Positions 1-11,325 of a stretch of 64,000 nt of DNA are shown piece after piece (the stretch's first letter is position 1; each line of letters begins with the position of its first letter). Source of the stretch: Halioglobus sp. (GTDB lineage: Bacteria > Pseudomonadota > Gammaproteobacteria > Pseudomonadales > Halieaceae); assembly GCA_002699145.1 (NCBI GenBank), contig PABK01000060.1:186001-250000 (forward strand). Reading direction: 5' to 3'. The position numbers and the translations under genes are program-made. The notes under the pieces are model-generated. The model had not been told where the DNA came from, made no database searches, and was given only the letters and a program-made list of their open reading frames with translations.

Positions 1-2137
<2,137 letters not shown>

Positions 2138-2141
<4 letters not shown>

Positions 2142-2614
2142 ACAAGTATCCAATGACCGTCGCCGGGGAAGCGTCCCTGCGCCAGGAACTGGATCACCTC
2201 AAGCGCGTGGAACGCCCGCGCATCTCCCAGGCGATCGCCGAGGCGCGTGAGCACGGCGACCTGAAGGAGAACGCCGAGTACCACGCGGCCAGGGAGCAGC
2301 AGAGCTTCACCGAGGGCCGCATCATGGAGATCGAGGGCAAGCTCGGCAACGCGCAGGTGATCGACGTCACCACCATCAAGCCCACCGGCAAGGTGATCTT
2401 CGGCACCACGGTGGACCTGATCAATGTGGAGACGGACGCGACCGTCACCTACCGCATCGTCGGCGAGGACGAGGCCGATGTGAAGAGCAATCTCATCTCG
2501 GTGGGTTCACCGATCGCCCGCGCGCTGATCGGCAAGGAAGAAGGTGACGTGGTCCTGGTCAGGGCGCCCGGCGGCGATATCGAGTACGAGATCGACGCGG
2601 TGCGCCACGTCTAG
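2138..2614 (+). CDS. greA: Transcription elongation factor GreA
   Basis: 158 residues, the usual GreA length. GreA binds the RNA polymerase secondary channel and stimulates cleavage of the 3' end of backtracked transcripts. The N-terminal coiled coil (about residues 1-75) has the conserved segment ending in [15 protein letters not shown], which carries the acidic tip residues. The C-terminal FKBP-like domain includes [15 protein letters not shown]. The ATG lies inside the carB stop (ATGA overlap), consistent with a carAB-greA operon as in other gammaproteobacteria. Its TAG stop overlaps the stop of the convergent ABC ATPase gene by four bases, so there is no intergenic terminator. Confidence 0.98.
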
Positions 2615-3648
2615 CCCGGCGCGCCGGCGCTGCCGTTGGCATAGGCCGCCAGCGGATGGGTGCTGGTGAGCTGTAGCGTCACCCGGCTGCCACTGTCGAT
2701 CCGACTTTCGTGACTGGTGCGCACCTGGATGGCGGCGCCGTCGTCCAGCGCCACCGTGTACAGCCAGCTGCCGCCCTCGTAGCTCAGGGAGCGCACCTCG
2801 CCATTGCCCGCCCCCGCGTTTCCGGCTGTCGTCATCGAGCAGTCGTCCGGCCGCACCAGCAATTCCACCTCGCCGCTGGCGTCATCGACCGCGCTGGCCG
2901 GCACCTCTCCCAGGGCCGTCACCGCGCGGCCGGCGCGCAAACGTGCCGGCAGGAAGCTGGCCTCGCCGAGGAAACCGGCGACGAAACGGTTGTGCGGCAG
3001 GGTATAGCAGCGCTGCGGCGTGTCCAGTTGTTGCAGGCGCCCGTCGCGCAGGATGCCGAGCCGATCGCCGACGGACAGCGCCTCCTGCTGGTCGTGGGTC
3101 ACCCAGATGGCGGGCACCCCGGCGGCCTTGAGGGCGTTGCGGATCTCCCAGCGCAGGCTGTCCTTGAGCGCCGCGTCGAGGTTGGACAGCGGTTCGTCGA
3201 GCAGCATCAGGGCGGGCCCGTGGGCCAGCGCGCGCGCCAGCGCCACCCGCTGTTTCTGGCCCCCGGACAGCCGCTCCGGCCTGGCCCGGCGCAGGGCCGC
3301 CAGGCCAAGCCGTTCCAGCCAGTGCTGCGCCGGCGCGGGGTCGTCCAGGCGAAAGGCCACGTTCTGCTCCACGCTCAGGTGCGGAAACAGTGCGAAGTCC
3401 TGGAACACCATCCCCACGTTGCGCTTTTCCGTGGGCACCGGCCGCGCGGGCGAGGCCGACCAGTCGTTCAGGGCAACCGACCCCGTGGCGATGGGCACCA
3501 GCCCGGCGATCGCCTGCAGGATGGTGGTCTTGCCGCAGCCGGTGGGCCCGACGAGCATGACGATCTCGTCGGCCGCCAATTGCAGGCTGAAGTCGTCCAC
3601 CACGCGGGTAGCGCCGTAATCCACTGAAATGTTGCTGACCCTGAGCAT
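2611..3648 (-). CDS. fbpC: Ferric-iron ABC transporter ATP-binding protein (FbpC/PotA family)
   Basis: Cytoplasmic ATPase of an iron(III) ABC importer, 345 residues. Visible motifs are Walker [10 protein letters not shown] (about residues 33-41), Q-loop [10 protein letters not shown], signature [15 protein letters not shown], Walker [13 protein letters not shown] and the H-loop histidine in [11 protein letters not shown]-terminal TOBE-like regulatory domain occupies roughly residues 235-340. It is the third gene of fbpA-fbpB-fbpC, 32 bases after the permease. The family also serves polyamines, sulfate and other substrates; the neighbouring FbpA-like binding protein, fused two-domain permease and Fur box favour ferric iron. 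Confidence 0.88.
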   Translation of the reverse strand: MLRVSNISVDYGATRVVDDFSLQLAADEIVMLVGPTGCGKTTILQAIAGLVPIATGSVALNDWSASPARPVPTEKRNVGMVFQDFALFPHLSVEQNVAFRLDDPAPAQHWLERLGLAALRRARPERLSGGQKQRVALARALAHGPALMLLDEPLSNLDAALKDSLRWEIRNALKAAGVPAIWVTHDQQEALSVGDRLGILRDGRLQQLDTPQRCYTLPHNRFVAGFLGEASFLPARLRAGRAVTALGEVPASAVDDASGEVELLVRPDDCSMTTAGNAGAGNGEVRSLSYEGGSWLYTVALDDGAAIQVRTSHESRIDSGSRVTLQLTSTHPLAAYANGSAGAPG

Positions 3649-3680
3649 GCTGGGTGTCGCCGTCCTGCGTCGTGAAAACG

Positions 3681-5201
3681 TCAGGCGGTATTATCCTTGA
3701 AAAAGTCCGGTCGCGCGCGCCCTTCTCCGGACAGCATCAGGGCCAGGCCGAGGGCGGACATCAGTATCAACAGCAGCCCGGGGACCGCGGCCCGTCCGAA
3801 ATAGCCCGCCTCGTAAACCCGCCACAGGTAGGTCGCCAGGGTCTCGAAGCCGGTGGGGGCCAGCAGCAGTGTTGCGGGCAGTTCGCGCATGGCCTCGAGG
3901 AACACCAGGGCGGCGCCGGCGATGACGCCGCGTCGCGTCAGCGGCAGGGTAACGCGGCGGAAAACCTCGCCACGGCCCGCGCCGAGCACGCGTGCCGCCT
4001 TGACCAGGCTGGCGTCCATGGACTCGGCCGTGGCGCGGATGGAGCCCACCGCCAGGGGCAGGAAGCGCATGACATAGGCGACGACCAGCAGCGCCAGGGT
4101 CTGGTAGAGGAAGGATAGTTGCAGGCCGATATAGACCAGCGCCGTGCCCATGACGATGCCGGGTATGCCGAAGCCGAGGTAGGTGGTGCGCTCGAGGATG
4201 CGGCCGAAGCGGCCCGCCATGGCGGCGTAGGCCACCGGCAGCGCCACCAGTGCGGCGACCAGGGCGGCCAGCAGCGAGGCCTGCAGGGAATTCCAGGCGA
4301 GGGCGAAATCGAAGTATCCACCGCCGTCGCGCAGCAGCCACAGGCTGAACAACGCCAGCGGCAGGGCCAGGGCGAGCAGGCAGATGGGGGCGACCGCGAA
4401 GCCGATGGCGCCGACCTGCCACGGCCGCGGCCACAGGACCAGGCTGCGACCCGGGCGTTCACGGGTCACCTGTACGCGTGATTCCAGGAACAGCACCAGC
4501 CCGACGACAACCAGCAGTTGCAGCGACAACAGCGCCGCCTGGCCGAGCCCGAAGGCGTTGTACTCCACGTAGATCGCGCGGGTAAAGGTATCCAGCCCCA
4601 TGATCGCCGGCGTGGCGAAATCCGACAGGGCGTAGAGCGCTGCCAGCAGCGCGCCGGCGGCGATGCCGTTGCGCGCCCGCGGCAAGACCACGCGCCACAG
4701 GCACGCCGGCAGGCTCAGGCCCAGGGTGCGTGCCGCATTGACCAGGCTGGCGTCCTGGTTCAACAGCGCCGAGCGGGTGGTCATCAGTACGAAGGGGTAG
4801 GTGTACAGCGCCATCACCACGCTGGCGCCGACCAGGCCCTGGGCGGAGGGTGTGGCGAAGCCGAACACGTTGTTGATCTCACCGCCGGGGCCGAAGGCCG
4901 CGTAGAACGTAAACGCGCCGATGTAGCTGGGCAGCGCCAGCGGCGCCGCCAGCAGCACCAGCCACACGCCGCCCAGCGGCAGGCGCACGAAGGCGGTCAA
5001 CAGGGCCAGGGGCACGCCGATGAGCACCGCGCCGGCGACGGTGCACAGGGTGAGCAGCGCGGTATTCCACAACAGCCCCAGGTTGCGTTGGCCGAGCAGG
5101 TCTTGCGGGGCGTCGGACAGCGCGAACAGCACTGCCACCGGCAGCACCGCGACGACGGCGATCAGCAGCGCCGCCGGGTAGGACAGGGGCAGGCGGGTCA
5201 T
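3681..5201 (-). CDS. fbpB: Ferric-iron ABC transporter permease, two-domain FbpB type
   Basis: Inner-membrane permease of 506 residues with two homologous halves, each with about six membrane helices. This is the fused arrangement of FbpB/SfuB proteins that forms the whole translocation pore in one chain. Each half has a BPD_transp_1 coupling segment: first half near AARTLGLSLPACLWRVVLPRARNG, cut here to its core ARTLGLSLPACLWRVVLP; second half KAARVLGAGRGEVFRRVTLP. Both carry the EAA-like loop that docks on the ATPase. The ATG overlaps the fbpA stop (ATGA), so translation is coupled. It should move iron from the periplasmic carrier FbpA to the cytoplasm using FbpC. Confidence 0.9.
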   Translation of the reverse strand: MTRLPLSYPAALLIAVVAVLPVAVLFALSDAPQDLLGQRNLGLLWNTALLTLCTVAGAVLIGVPLALLTAFVRLPLGGVWLVLLAAPLALPSYIGAFTFYAAFGPGGEINNVFGFATPSAQGLVGASVVMALYTYPFVLMTTRSALLNQDASLVNAARTLGLSLPACLWRVVLPRARNGIAAGALLAALYALSDFATPAIMGLDTFTRAIYVEYNAFGLGQAALLSLQLLVVVGLVLFLESRVQVTRERPGRSLVLWPRPWQVGAIGFAVAPICLLALALPLALFSLWLLRDGGGYFDFALAWNSLQASLLAALVAALVALPVAYAAMAGRFGRILERTTYLGFGIPGIVMGTALVYIGLQLSFLYQTLALLVVAYVMRFLPLAVGSIRATAESMDASLVKAARVLGAGRGEVFRRVTLPLTRRGVIAGAALVFLEAMRELPATLLLAPTGFETLATYLWRVYEAGYFGRAAVPGLLLILMSALGLALMLSGEGRARPDFFKDNTA

Positions 5202-6214
5202 AACACGCCGCTGTCGCGCATCAGGTCCAGGGTTGGCTTGAGGTCGGCGAGCCGGGTCAGGTCGACCTGCGGCGGCGCCAGGGACGCCAGCGGCGGCAGC
5301 CCGGCCGGGCCGGCGACGCCGCTGACCAGGGGGAGCTCATAGGCTTCGCGCGCGAGGTAGGACTGCACCTCGCGGCTGAACAGGTAGCGAATGAAATTGA
5401 CCGGCAGCTCGCCGGGCGCCAGCGCCAGTATGCCCGAGGCGTTGACCAGGCAGCCGGCGTCATCGCGCGTGAATGCCAGCGCCACCGACGCGTCCGGCTT
5501 GCCCGACTTGAGCCGCAGGGTGTAGTAGTGGTTGGCGAAGCCGATGTCGACCTCGCCGCGTTCCACGCCCATGACCACACCCAGTTCCCCGGCGTAGGAC
5601 CTGGCGTTGGCGCGGGTGCGCCTGAGCCAGTCGGCTGTCGCCGCGTCACCCTCGAGGATGCGCATCGCGGTGATGAAGGACTGGAAGGAGGCGTAGGCCG
5701 GCGCCCAGCCGATCTTCAGGCCTGTGTCGGGCAGGGCCATGATATCCGTGGGAATATCCGTAGCCGCCAGGCGCCCGGTGAAGAAGGGCAGGGTGCGGAT
5801 GCGGCCGCTGACCGGCGCCCAGTTGGGGTAGCGGAACTGCGCCTGCAGCTGTCCGGTGAGGTCTGTCGGCAGCTCGCGCGCCAGGCCCGCGTTGTCGACC
5901 AGGCCGATGGCGCCGGCGTCCACCGCCCAGAAGACGTCGGCCCGGCGGACGCCGGCCCCGGCCTCGGCGACGATGGCGTTGGCCAGCGCCGCGGTCGGCC
6001 CGCGCCGCACCTTGAGCGTGAACTTCGGGTTGCGCTCCTCGATGGCCGCGAGGACATTTTCGTAAAGCCCGCCCTCGCCGCGGCCCAGGTACAGCGTCAA
6101 CTCGCCCTCCAGGGCTGGCAGCGACGCCACGGACGGCGCCTGCGCACGGCTGGCCAGCCAGGGCCAGGCGCCCAGCGCGCCGGCCGCGGCGGCGACAAAA
6201 ACACGGCGTCTCAT
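5198..6214 (-). CDS. fbpA: Ferric-iron periplasmic binding protein (FbpA/SfuA-like)
   Basis: Extracellular solute-binding protein, 338 residues. The N-terminus MRRRVFVAAAAGALGAWPWL has a basic n-region, hydrophobic core and likely cleavage near SRAQA; the arginine cluster is Tat-like but the full Tat motif is not clear. The mature protein has the type 1 periplasmic-binding fold of iron(III) carriers (ELTLYLGRGEGGLYENVLAAIEE at the N-lobe start, given in part; a paired-tyrosine-type segment ANHYYTLRL late in the chain). Its ATG directly abuts the TAG of the preceding unknown periplasmic gene, and its stop overlaps the fbpB start, so all four genes form one operon. Substrate iron is inferred from family and operon. 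Confidence 0.85.
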   Translation of the reverse strand: MRRRVFVAAAAGALGAWPWLASRAQAPSVASLPALEGELTLYLGRGEGGLYENVLAAIEERNPKFTLKVRRGPTAALANAIVAEAGAGVRRADVFWAVDAGAIGLVDNAGLARELPTDLTGQLQAQFRYPNWAPVSGRIRTLPFFTGRLAATDIPTDIMALPDTGLKIGWAPAYASFQSFITAMRILEGDAATADWLRRTRANARSYAGELGVVMGVERGEVDIGFANHYYTLRLKSGKPDASVALAFTRDDAGCLVNASGILALAPGELPVNFIRYLFSREVQSYLAREAYELPLVSGVAGPAGLPPLASLAPPQVDLTRLADLKPTLDLMRDSGVL

Positions 6215-7021
6215 CTAAAAGACTTTGCCGCGGCTTTGTTCCGCTGCAGTCAGCAGTGCCTTGCAGGTGTCCAGCTTGTCCTGCATGGCCTGAATGACCG
6301 CGCGCACATCGTTGACCGGCTTGCCGTCCTGTATCGCCGTGGGCAGCGTGACGTTGAAGTCCAGTTCCAGTTCCTCCACCAGTTCGGCATCCTGTTCAAT
6401 CAGCGCGCCCTCGATGCCTTCGAACAGGTTCAGGTAGGTCTCCTGCACGATGCCGATGGCCTCCTTTGGCAATTGCTCGGCGTACTTGGCCAGCACGCGA
6501 TCCAGGCGCTGCTTGATCACGTCGACCGATTCCCTGGGCGTGTCCGCGGAGGTTGTCTCCACGCGCGGCAGCAGCCCGCGCGCCTGGTACTGGGCGGCCA
6601 TTTTCACCGCACCCAGGGATTGCCACAGCACGCGTTCCAGCCTGGCCTGCTCCTCGCGCACCTGGGCGACGGGCACACCCTGCTCGATGGCGGTGCGCAC
6701 CCCGAACAGGCCCTGCCAGATGCTCGCGTACAGGGGGATGTAATGGGTCTCGATGGCGGAGTGGAAATCCACCGCCTCCCAGTAGTCGACCAGCGCCGCA
6801 GGCGCGGCGGCCTCTGCGCCGTCCTTCGCGTAGGTGTCGACCATGCTGTCGACCTTGCCGATCAACCAGGCCACCTCGCCGGAGTACTGCTCGATATGAT
6901 CGGCCATCGCATTGACATGGTCGCCGATGGCGCCGCTGGCCCAGGTCTGGCTGGCGACCAGCAGGGCCGCCAGGGCGAATGCCATTCTCAGCCGGGTCGG
7001 GGCGGGGATGCTGAAGCTCAA
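6215..7021 (-). CDS. Unknown helical periplasmic protein, first gene of the iron ABC operon
   Basis: 268 residues with a signal peptide (hydrophobic RMAFALAALLVASQTWASG, cleavage near ASG). I do not recognise a named family. The mature part looks all-helical, acidic and rich in Asp/Glu, with a His/Glu/Tyr-rich stretch AVDFHSAIETHYIPLY (about residues 91-106) that could bind metal. A distant relation to the helical periplasmic domains of EfeO/FTR1-type iron proteins is a guess. It is the first gene of the fbpABC operon, directly abutting fbpA, and a Fur-like palindrome lies 22 bases upstream of its ATG, so a role in periplasmic iron handling is likely. It is divergent from the TonB receptor gene. 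Confidence 0.75.
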   Translation of the reverse strand: MSFSIPAPTRLRMAFALAALLVASQTWASGAIGDHVNAMADHIEQYSGEVAWLIGKVDSMVDTYAKDGAEAAAPAALVDYWEAVDFHSAIETHYIPLYASIWQGLFGVRTAIEQGVPVAQVREEQARLERVLWQSLGAVKMAAQYQARGLLPRVETTSADTPRESVDVIKQRLDRVLAKYAEQLPKEAIGIVQETYLNLFEGIEGALIEQDAELVEELELDFNVTLPTAIQDGKPVNDVRAVIQAMQDKLDTCKALLTAAEQSRGKVF

Positions 7022-7042
7022 TGTGTTCTCCTCGGATTTATT

Positions 7043-7057
7043 TGAGAATAGTTCTCA
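7043..7057. promoter_or_regulatory. Fur-box-like 7-1-7 palindrome upstream of the iron ABC operon
   Basis: TGAGAATAGTTCTCA, an inverted repeat of 7-1-7 form with 6 of 7 pairs matching, 22 bases upstream of the ATG of the first operon gene. It resembles the Fur consensus 7-1-7 palindrome. Fur with Fe2+ bound would repress the operon when iron is plentiful. Confidence 0.65.
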
Positions 7058-7203
7058 TTATTGCCCATTTCGCGGGTGGAATGCCAGCCGTATTTTGCCG
7101 CACAGGCCGCCCCCTGCGCCAATCCCGCTGTGCAGGTGCTGCGCCGTGCGCCACCGCCCCGCCGGGGCACGTGGGTGGAACGGCGCAGTCACCCGGCCTT
7201 AAC

Positions 7204-7254
7204 AATATCAATTCTCATTTGCATTGACACACAAATAGGAATGAGTATTATTCG
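7204..7254 (+). promoter_or_regulatory. Sigma70-type promoter with Fur-like sites upstream of TonB receptor
   Basis: TTGACA (7224-7229) and TATTAT (7246-7251) are separated by 16 bases, a good -35/-10 pair 39 bases before the receptor ATG. The AT-rich flanks contain Fur-like half-site clusters: 7204-7220, on the minus strand AAATGAGAATTGATATT, and 7240-7253 around AATGAGTATTATTC overlapping the -10. The arrangement suggests Fur repression by blocking RNA polymerase. Confidence 0.6.
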
Positions 7255-7289
7255 CGATCAACAAAAACACTGACCATCAGGGAGTTGTC

Positions 7290-9371
7290 ATGAAACACAA
7301 TGCCAGGCGGAAACTGAACGCGGCGCTGGCCCTATGCATTGCCGGTGTGGGGAGCGGGGCGCAGGCGAACGACGAGCAAATCGAGGAGGTCGTCATCTGG
7401 GGAACCCAGGTGCGCGCCTCATCGGTGAATCTCGGCGAGGAAGACATCGCCATCCGCCAGGCGGACCATATCAGCGACCTGCTGCGCACCGTGCCGGGGG
7501 TGGATGTCGGTGGCTCCCACTCCCTCAACCAGCGCGTCACCATCCGCAGCCTGGGCGACCGCAACCTGCGCGTCAGTATCGACGGCGCCAACCAGAACAA
7601 CTACATGTACCACCACATGGGCAACCTGCAGATTCACGCGGATATCCTGCAGTCGGTGAATATCGATGTCGGCACCAACTCCGTGGTCGACGGCGGTCTC
7701 GGCGGCGCGGTGCGCTTCGAGACCAAGGACGCGGCGCAACTGCTGCGCGAGGGACAGGACCTGGGTGCGCGCGTGCAGGCGTTCTACGGCGACAACGCTT
7801 CCGAGGGCTACGCCGCCAGCGGCTATGGCCGGGTCGGCGACAGCGTCGACTTCCTCGCCTACTACCATTACCTGGACCGCGACAATTACGAGGTCGGCGG
7901 CGGCGAGATCGAGGATGAAAACGGCGACGAGGTGCCGGGCACCAACGGCGAGGTGAAAGGCCAGGAGGGTGAGCTCGACAACGTGCTGGTCAAGCTCGGC
8001 TGGGACCTGCTGCCGGGCCAGCGCCTGGAATTCAGTTACGAAGGCTACGAGGACGAGGGCGATTACAGCTACCGGCCCGACATGGGTCTGGCGACGGATA
8101 TCGCCATCGCCGATTCGCTGGGCCTGCCGTTGACCTACGATACCGAGTTCAAACGCGACACCTACCTGCTCGGCTACGAACTCGACTGGGGCGAGGGCTC
8201 CACCCTGCGTGCCACCGTGTACAACAACAAGAGCACGCTGTGGCGTGACGAATCGGCGATCGCCGAGGCGTTTCCCGGCAGCCCCTCCAGGATCGAGGGC
8301 AAGGCGGAAAATACCGGCCTGAACCTGTTTGCCTATTCGGTGCTGGGCCGCCACGCGCTCACCTACGGGCTCGATGTCATAGACCACGATACCGAGTACA
8401 AGCCTGACGGGACCAAGGTGTCCGACGAGCAGTCCACGGATTCGGCGCTCTTCGTGCAGGACCGGATTACCCTGGGCGAACAGTTCGCGCTGGTCCCCGG
8501 CCTGCGATACAACTATTACGAGGTGGACTCGCATGTGGTGGACGACGACTTCGACGAGTTGAGTGCGGCGCTGGCCGGCGAGTGGCAGGTGTCGAACAGC
8601 CTGCTGTTCAAATTGTCCGGCACGCAGTTGTTCCAGGGGCCGGAAATTGCCGAGGTGTTCATCGGCGCCGGCGTCGACGACGCACCCAACCCCGATATCA
8701 AGGCGCAAACCGGCCTGAATACCGAGCTTTCGGCCGCCTACGAGGACGGGGTGCTCGGTGCGGACCGTTTTTCCGCCGGCGTCACCCTGTTCCGCACGGA
8801 TATCGACGACTACATCTACGAGTATGCGCCGCCGCCTGCTGGCGTCGATGCGCGCTACTGGAAAGACAATGTCGGCGACATGGAGATCGAGGGCGTGGAG
8901 GCCTACCTCGGTTACGATATCGGCGGGCTGAGCACGCTGCTCACCTACTCCATCGCCGACAGCGATCTCTCGGCCTCTGCCGCCTACGACGCCCTGGACG
9001 GCGCGCGCATCGACCGCGAACAGGGCGACACCGTGAGCTTCATGGTCGACTACGCGCTGCCGGCCTGGGACCTGGCCCTGCACTGGGACCTGTTGTGGGT
9101 CGACGATCTGGACGCCGGCTCGGACCTGGACGGCGCCTCCCTGGACAACGCCAAGGACGGGTATACGGTGCATAACGTGTCGGCGCGCTGGACGCCGCAG
9201 TTTGTCCAGGGACTGGAGCTGACTGTCGGCGTGGACAACCTGTTCGACGAGTACTACTCCTCCCAGTCCTCGCGCACGGGGGTGTCCGCCCACCCGCGTT
9301 TCGGCGAGCTGTACCTGACGGACTACGAGCCGGGACGGAACATCAAGGGCACGATCGCCTATAACTTCTGA
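7290..9371 (+). CDS. TonB-dependent outer-membrane receptor, iron/heme-type
   Basis: 693 residues. Signal peptide at residues 1-26 (ALALCIAGVGSGAQA), a TonB-box-like segment EEVVIWG just after it, a plug domain (about residues 45-160, with DLLRTVPGVDV and VTIRSLGDRNLRVSIDG), then a 22-strand beta-barrel ending in an aromatic C-terminal residue (GTIAYNF), the outer-membrane assembly signal. The plug sequence GGLGGAVRFETKDA resembles the hemoglobin/heme/transferrin receptor group, so heme or a ferric chelate is the likely substrate; this is not proven. The gene is divergent from the FbpABC-type operon and has its own Fur-like promoter. ATG is preceded by AGGGAG at good spacing. Confidence 0.85.
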   Translation: MKHNARRKLNAALALCIAGVGSGAQANDEQIEEVVIWGTQVRASSVNLGEEDIAIRQADHISDLLRTVPGVDVGGSHSLNQRVTIRSLGDRNLRVSIDGANQNNYMYHHMGNLQIHADILQSVNIDVGTNSVVDGGLGGAVRFETKDAAQLLREGQDLGARVQAFYGDNASEGYAASGYGRVGDSVDFLAYYHYLDRDNYEVGGGEIEDENGDEVPGTNGEVKGQEGELDNVLVKLGWDLLPGQRLEFSYEGYEDEGDYSYRPDMGLATDIAIADSLGLPLTYDTEFKRDTYLLGYELDWGEGSTLRATVYNNKSTLWRDESAIAEAFPGSPSRIEGKAENTGLNLFAYSVLGRHALTYGLDVIDHDTEYKPDGTKVSDEQSTDSALFVQDRITLGEQFALVPGLRYNYYEVDSHVVDDDFDELSAALAGEWQVSNSLLFKLSGTQLFQGPEIAEVFIGAGVDDAPNPDIKAQTGLNTELSAAYEDGVLGADRFSAGVTLFRTDIDDYIYEYAPPPAGVDARYWKDNVGDMEIEGVEAYLGYDIGGLSTLLTYSIADSDLSASAAYDALDGARIDREQGDTVSFMVDYALPAWDLALHWDLLWVDDLDAGSDLDGASLDNAKDGYTVHNVSARWTPQFVQGLELTVGVDNLFDEYYSSQSSRTGVSAHPRFGELYLTDYEPGRNIKGTIAYNF

Positions 9372-9387
9372 CTAGAGCGCTGCACTC

Positions 9388-9420
9388 GCCGGTGGCGCCC
9401 GTGGAACGGGCGCCGCCGGC
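9388..9420. terminator. Strong hairpin between convergent genes, possible bidirectional terminator
   Basis: A 14-base GC-rich arm (9388-9401) pairs with 9407-9420 with one mismatch and a 5-base loop. It lies just after the TonB receptor stop and before the end of the convergent 113-aa gene. There is no T-run, so terminator function is uncertain. Confidence 0.45.
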
Positions 9421-9460
9421 AACTGCCGTCTCGCCGCCCTGTTGTTGCGAGGTGTCGCCC

Positions 9461-9802
9461 TCAGCCGCGCTCGTGCTGGAACAGCCGCACCTGGGCCAGC
9501 AGCAACTCCGCCACCAGCTCCAGCGTCAGGCCGTGGTTTTCCTTGCGAATGCCTTCCAGCCCGGCGTTGATCTGCGCCTGCAGTGCATCGCGTTCGCGTC
9601 CGCTGACCCCCTCGGGCAGGCGGATGCTGAACTGGTACTGCTCGGATTCGCAGATGCGTTTGTAGATGCGCGCCAGTTCGCCGGTGGCGAAGTCGATGAG
9701 CGGTTCATCGGCTCCCCGCGCGGCGAGCATGTCGCGAAGTTCCCGTTCCAGGTACGCCAGGCCCTGCGTCTGTTGCGAGGGGAATTCGAGGATATCGCCC
9801 AT
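9461..9802 (-). CDS. Conserved-looking small cytoplasmic protein, unknown function
   Basis: 113 residues starting MGDILEFPSQ, with ATG at 9802 preceded by GAGGG. The frame stays open far upstream, but that part is the shadow of the PepSY gene in another frame. The composition is hydrophilic and helical (YLERELRDMLAARG; ARIYKRICESEQYQF; LEGIRKENHGLTLELVAELLLAQVRLFQHERG, given partly). No signal peptide or membrane segment. I do not recognise the family. It follows the siderophore-receptor/PepSY operon by 62 bases and may be its last gene or independent. Confidence 0.65.
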   Translation of the reverse strand: MGDILEFPSQQTQGLAYLERELRDMLAARGADEPLIDFATGELARIYKRICESEQYQFSIRLPEGVSGRERDALQAQINAGLEGIRKENHGLTLELVAELLLAQVRLFQHERG

Positions 9803-9864
9803 GTTGCCCTCTGGCTCTCGTTCCTGCGCATCATAGCGAAGGTGTTCGCGGCGGGGCAACGCGT

Positions 9865-11325
9865 TCAGGCGGTGGCGCCGGCCCGCCGCAGCTGCGGCTG
9901 CGCCGCACGGCGGTGGTTGTTGCGCGCCAGCGCCAGCAGGGTCAGCGCGCCCAGGCACAAGGCGCCGTTGACCAGGTGGGAAAGCGCGTCGATGTGGGCG
10001 CTGTCGTGGACCAGCCAGTGGCAGGCGGACAGCAATAACAGGCCCAGGCCGCACAGGCTTTGCAGCTCGGCGGCACTGCGCAGCGGGTCGCGGCGCAGCA
10101 GCGCCAGGCCGACGGCGGCCGCCAGCACCGCGCAGAAGGTGGTCAGCGCGGGCAGGGCGGGCAGCACTGCGGCGAAGGCCGACAGGCACAGGGCCAGCGG
10201 CGCGCCCCAGACCAGCCCGGCCCAGGCGTCGTCCACCCGGTCGCGGCCGCCGCGCCGGCTCAGCCAGATGTTCACCCCGCTGACGCTGACCACTGTCAGT
10301 GCCAGGCCGAGCAGGGCCCAGGCGATACGCGTGGCGTAGGGCCCGAATGTGCCGAAGTGGATGCGGTACAGGGAGTACAGGAACTGGCGTCCGGTGGGGC
10401 CGGCAGTCAGCCCCTGGTTGCCCAGGTAGGTGCCGCCGGCGTCGAAGCGAAAAATCTCCGACCACGCCAGCCGGCCGGGCATCCGCGCCGCAACTTCCAT
10501 GAACTGCTGACGGCTGTCCATGTGGTGTATGACCAGGTACAGCGGTTCGGCCTGCGGCGCCTGCCGGCGCAACTCGCGCATGGCGCGCGCCGGGTCGGCC
10601 GTCACCGGCGCGGCGTCCAGCACCGGGTCGGCGCCATACACCGCATCGAACAGCGCGTCGCGGTCGCCGTCGAAGAAGGCCGCCGCGGCCGCCACCGCGA
10701 GCACCCCGACCAGGCCGTAGAACGCGCCGGTGACCGCGATCATCAGGTGGAAGGGCAGTCCCCACACCGACAGGCGGTTGTGCAGGTCGGCCTGTTCCAG
10801 GCGCCGCGAACCGCCCAGGCGCAGCGTAAAGGCGTCGCGGAAAATGCGCGGGTGGGCGAGCACGCCGGAGAGAATCAGGGCGATGAGCATGACGCCCAGG
10901 GCGCTGACCACGATGAAGCCAAAGGCGGCGGGCAGGTGCAGGCGCGCGTGCAGCTCGCGCAGCATGTGCGTCCAGCCTTCCACGGGCGCCGCCTGGAGAT
11001 TGCCCTGCGCGTCGGTGAACCATTCCTGCTCGTCGTCCGCGACGTGCATGCGCGGGATTTCACGGGTGGGCAGGACGACCCACAGCGATTCCGGCTTGCC
11101 GTCAACGCGTGCCCGGTACTGCGTCACCGCATTGGCGATGGCCGTGTCGTCGACCTGGTGAAACTCGCTCACCCCGGGCTGCTCCCAGCGCTCGAAGCTC
11201 TCCGCCAGGGCCGCCAGCGCGCCGGTGAGGCAGATCAGGTACATGAGGGCGCCGACAACCAGGCCGATGGCCGAGTGCGCGTCCAGCGAGCGGCGCACCT
11301 GGTCTGGGGACAGGGGGAATTTCAC
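9865..11325 (-). CDS. PepSY-associated membrane protein (iron-uptake operon)
   Basis: 486 residues from a GTG start at 11325 that overlaps the upstream gene stop as GTGA; the frame extends further to 11364 but coupling favours GTG. It has the PepSY_TM layout: N-terminal helix (AIGLVVGALMYLICLTGALAAL), a periplasmic PepSY-type region with RVDGKPESLWVVLP, and several further membrane helices (FGFIVVSALGVMLIALILSG; IAWALLGLALTVVSVSGVNIW). The family commonly lies beside siderophore receptors and is thought to act in inner-membrane reduction or release of iron from ferric siderophores. It is the third gene after the receptor and the 189-aa membrane protein, under the same Fur box. Confidence 0.8.
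   Translation of the reverse strand: MKFPLSPDQVRRSLDAHSAIGLVVGALMYLICLTGALAALAESFERWEQPGVSEFHQVDDTAIANAVTQYRARVDGKPESLWVVLPTREIPRMHVADDEQEWFTDAQGNLQAAPVEGWTHMLRELHARLHLPAAFGFIVVSALGVMLIALILSGVLAHPRIFRDAFTLRLGGSRRLEQADLHNRLSVWGLPFHLMIAVTGAFYGLVGVLAVAAAAAFFDGDRDALFDAVYGADPVLDAAPVTADPARAMRELRRQAPQAEPLYLVIHHMDSRQQFMEVAARMPGRLAWSEIFRFDAGGTYLGNQGLTAGPTGRQFLYSLYRIHFGTFGPYATRIAWALLGLALTVVSVSGVNIWLSRRGGRDRVDDAWAGLVWGAPLALCLSAFAAVLPALPALTTFCAVLAAAVGLALLRRDPLRSAAELQSLCGLGLLLLSACHWLVHDSAHIDALSHLVNGALCLGALTLLALARNNHRRAAQPQLRRAGATA

Noticed and set aside
7419-9293. 624-codon minus frame opposite the TonB receptor
   Set aside because: Shadow of the receptor gene; no start signal or domain.
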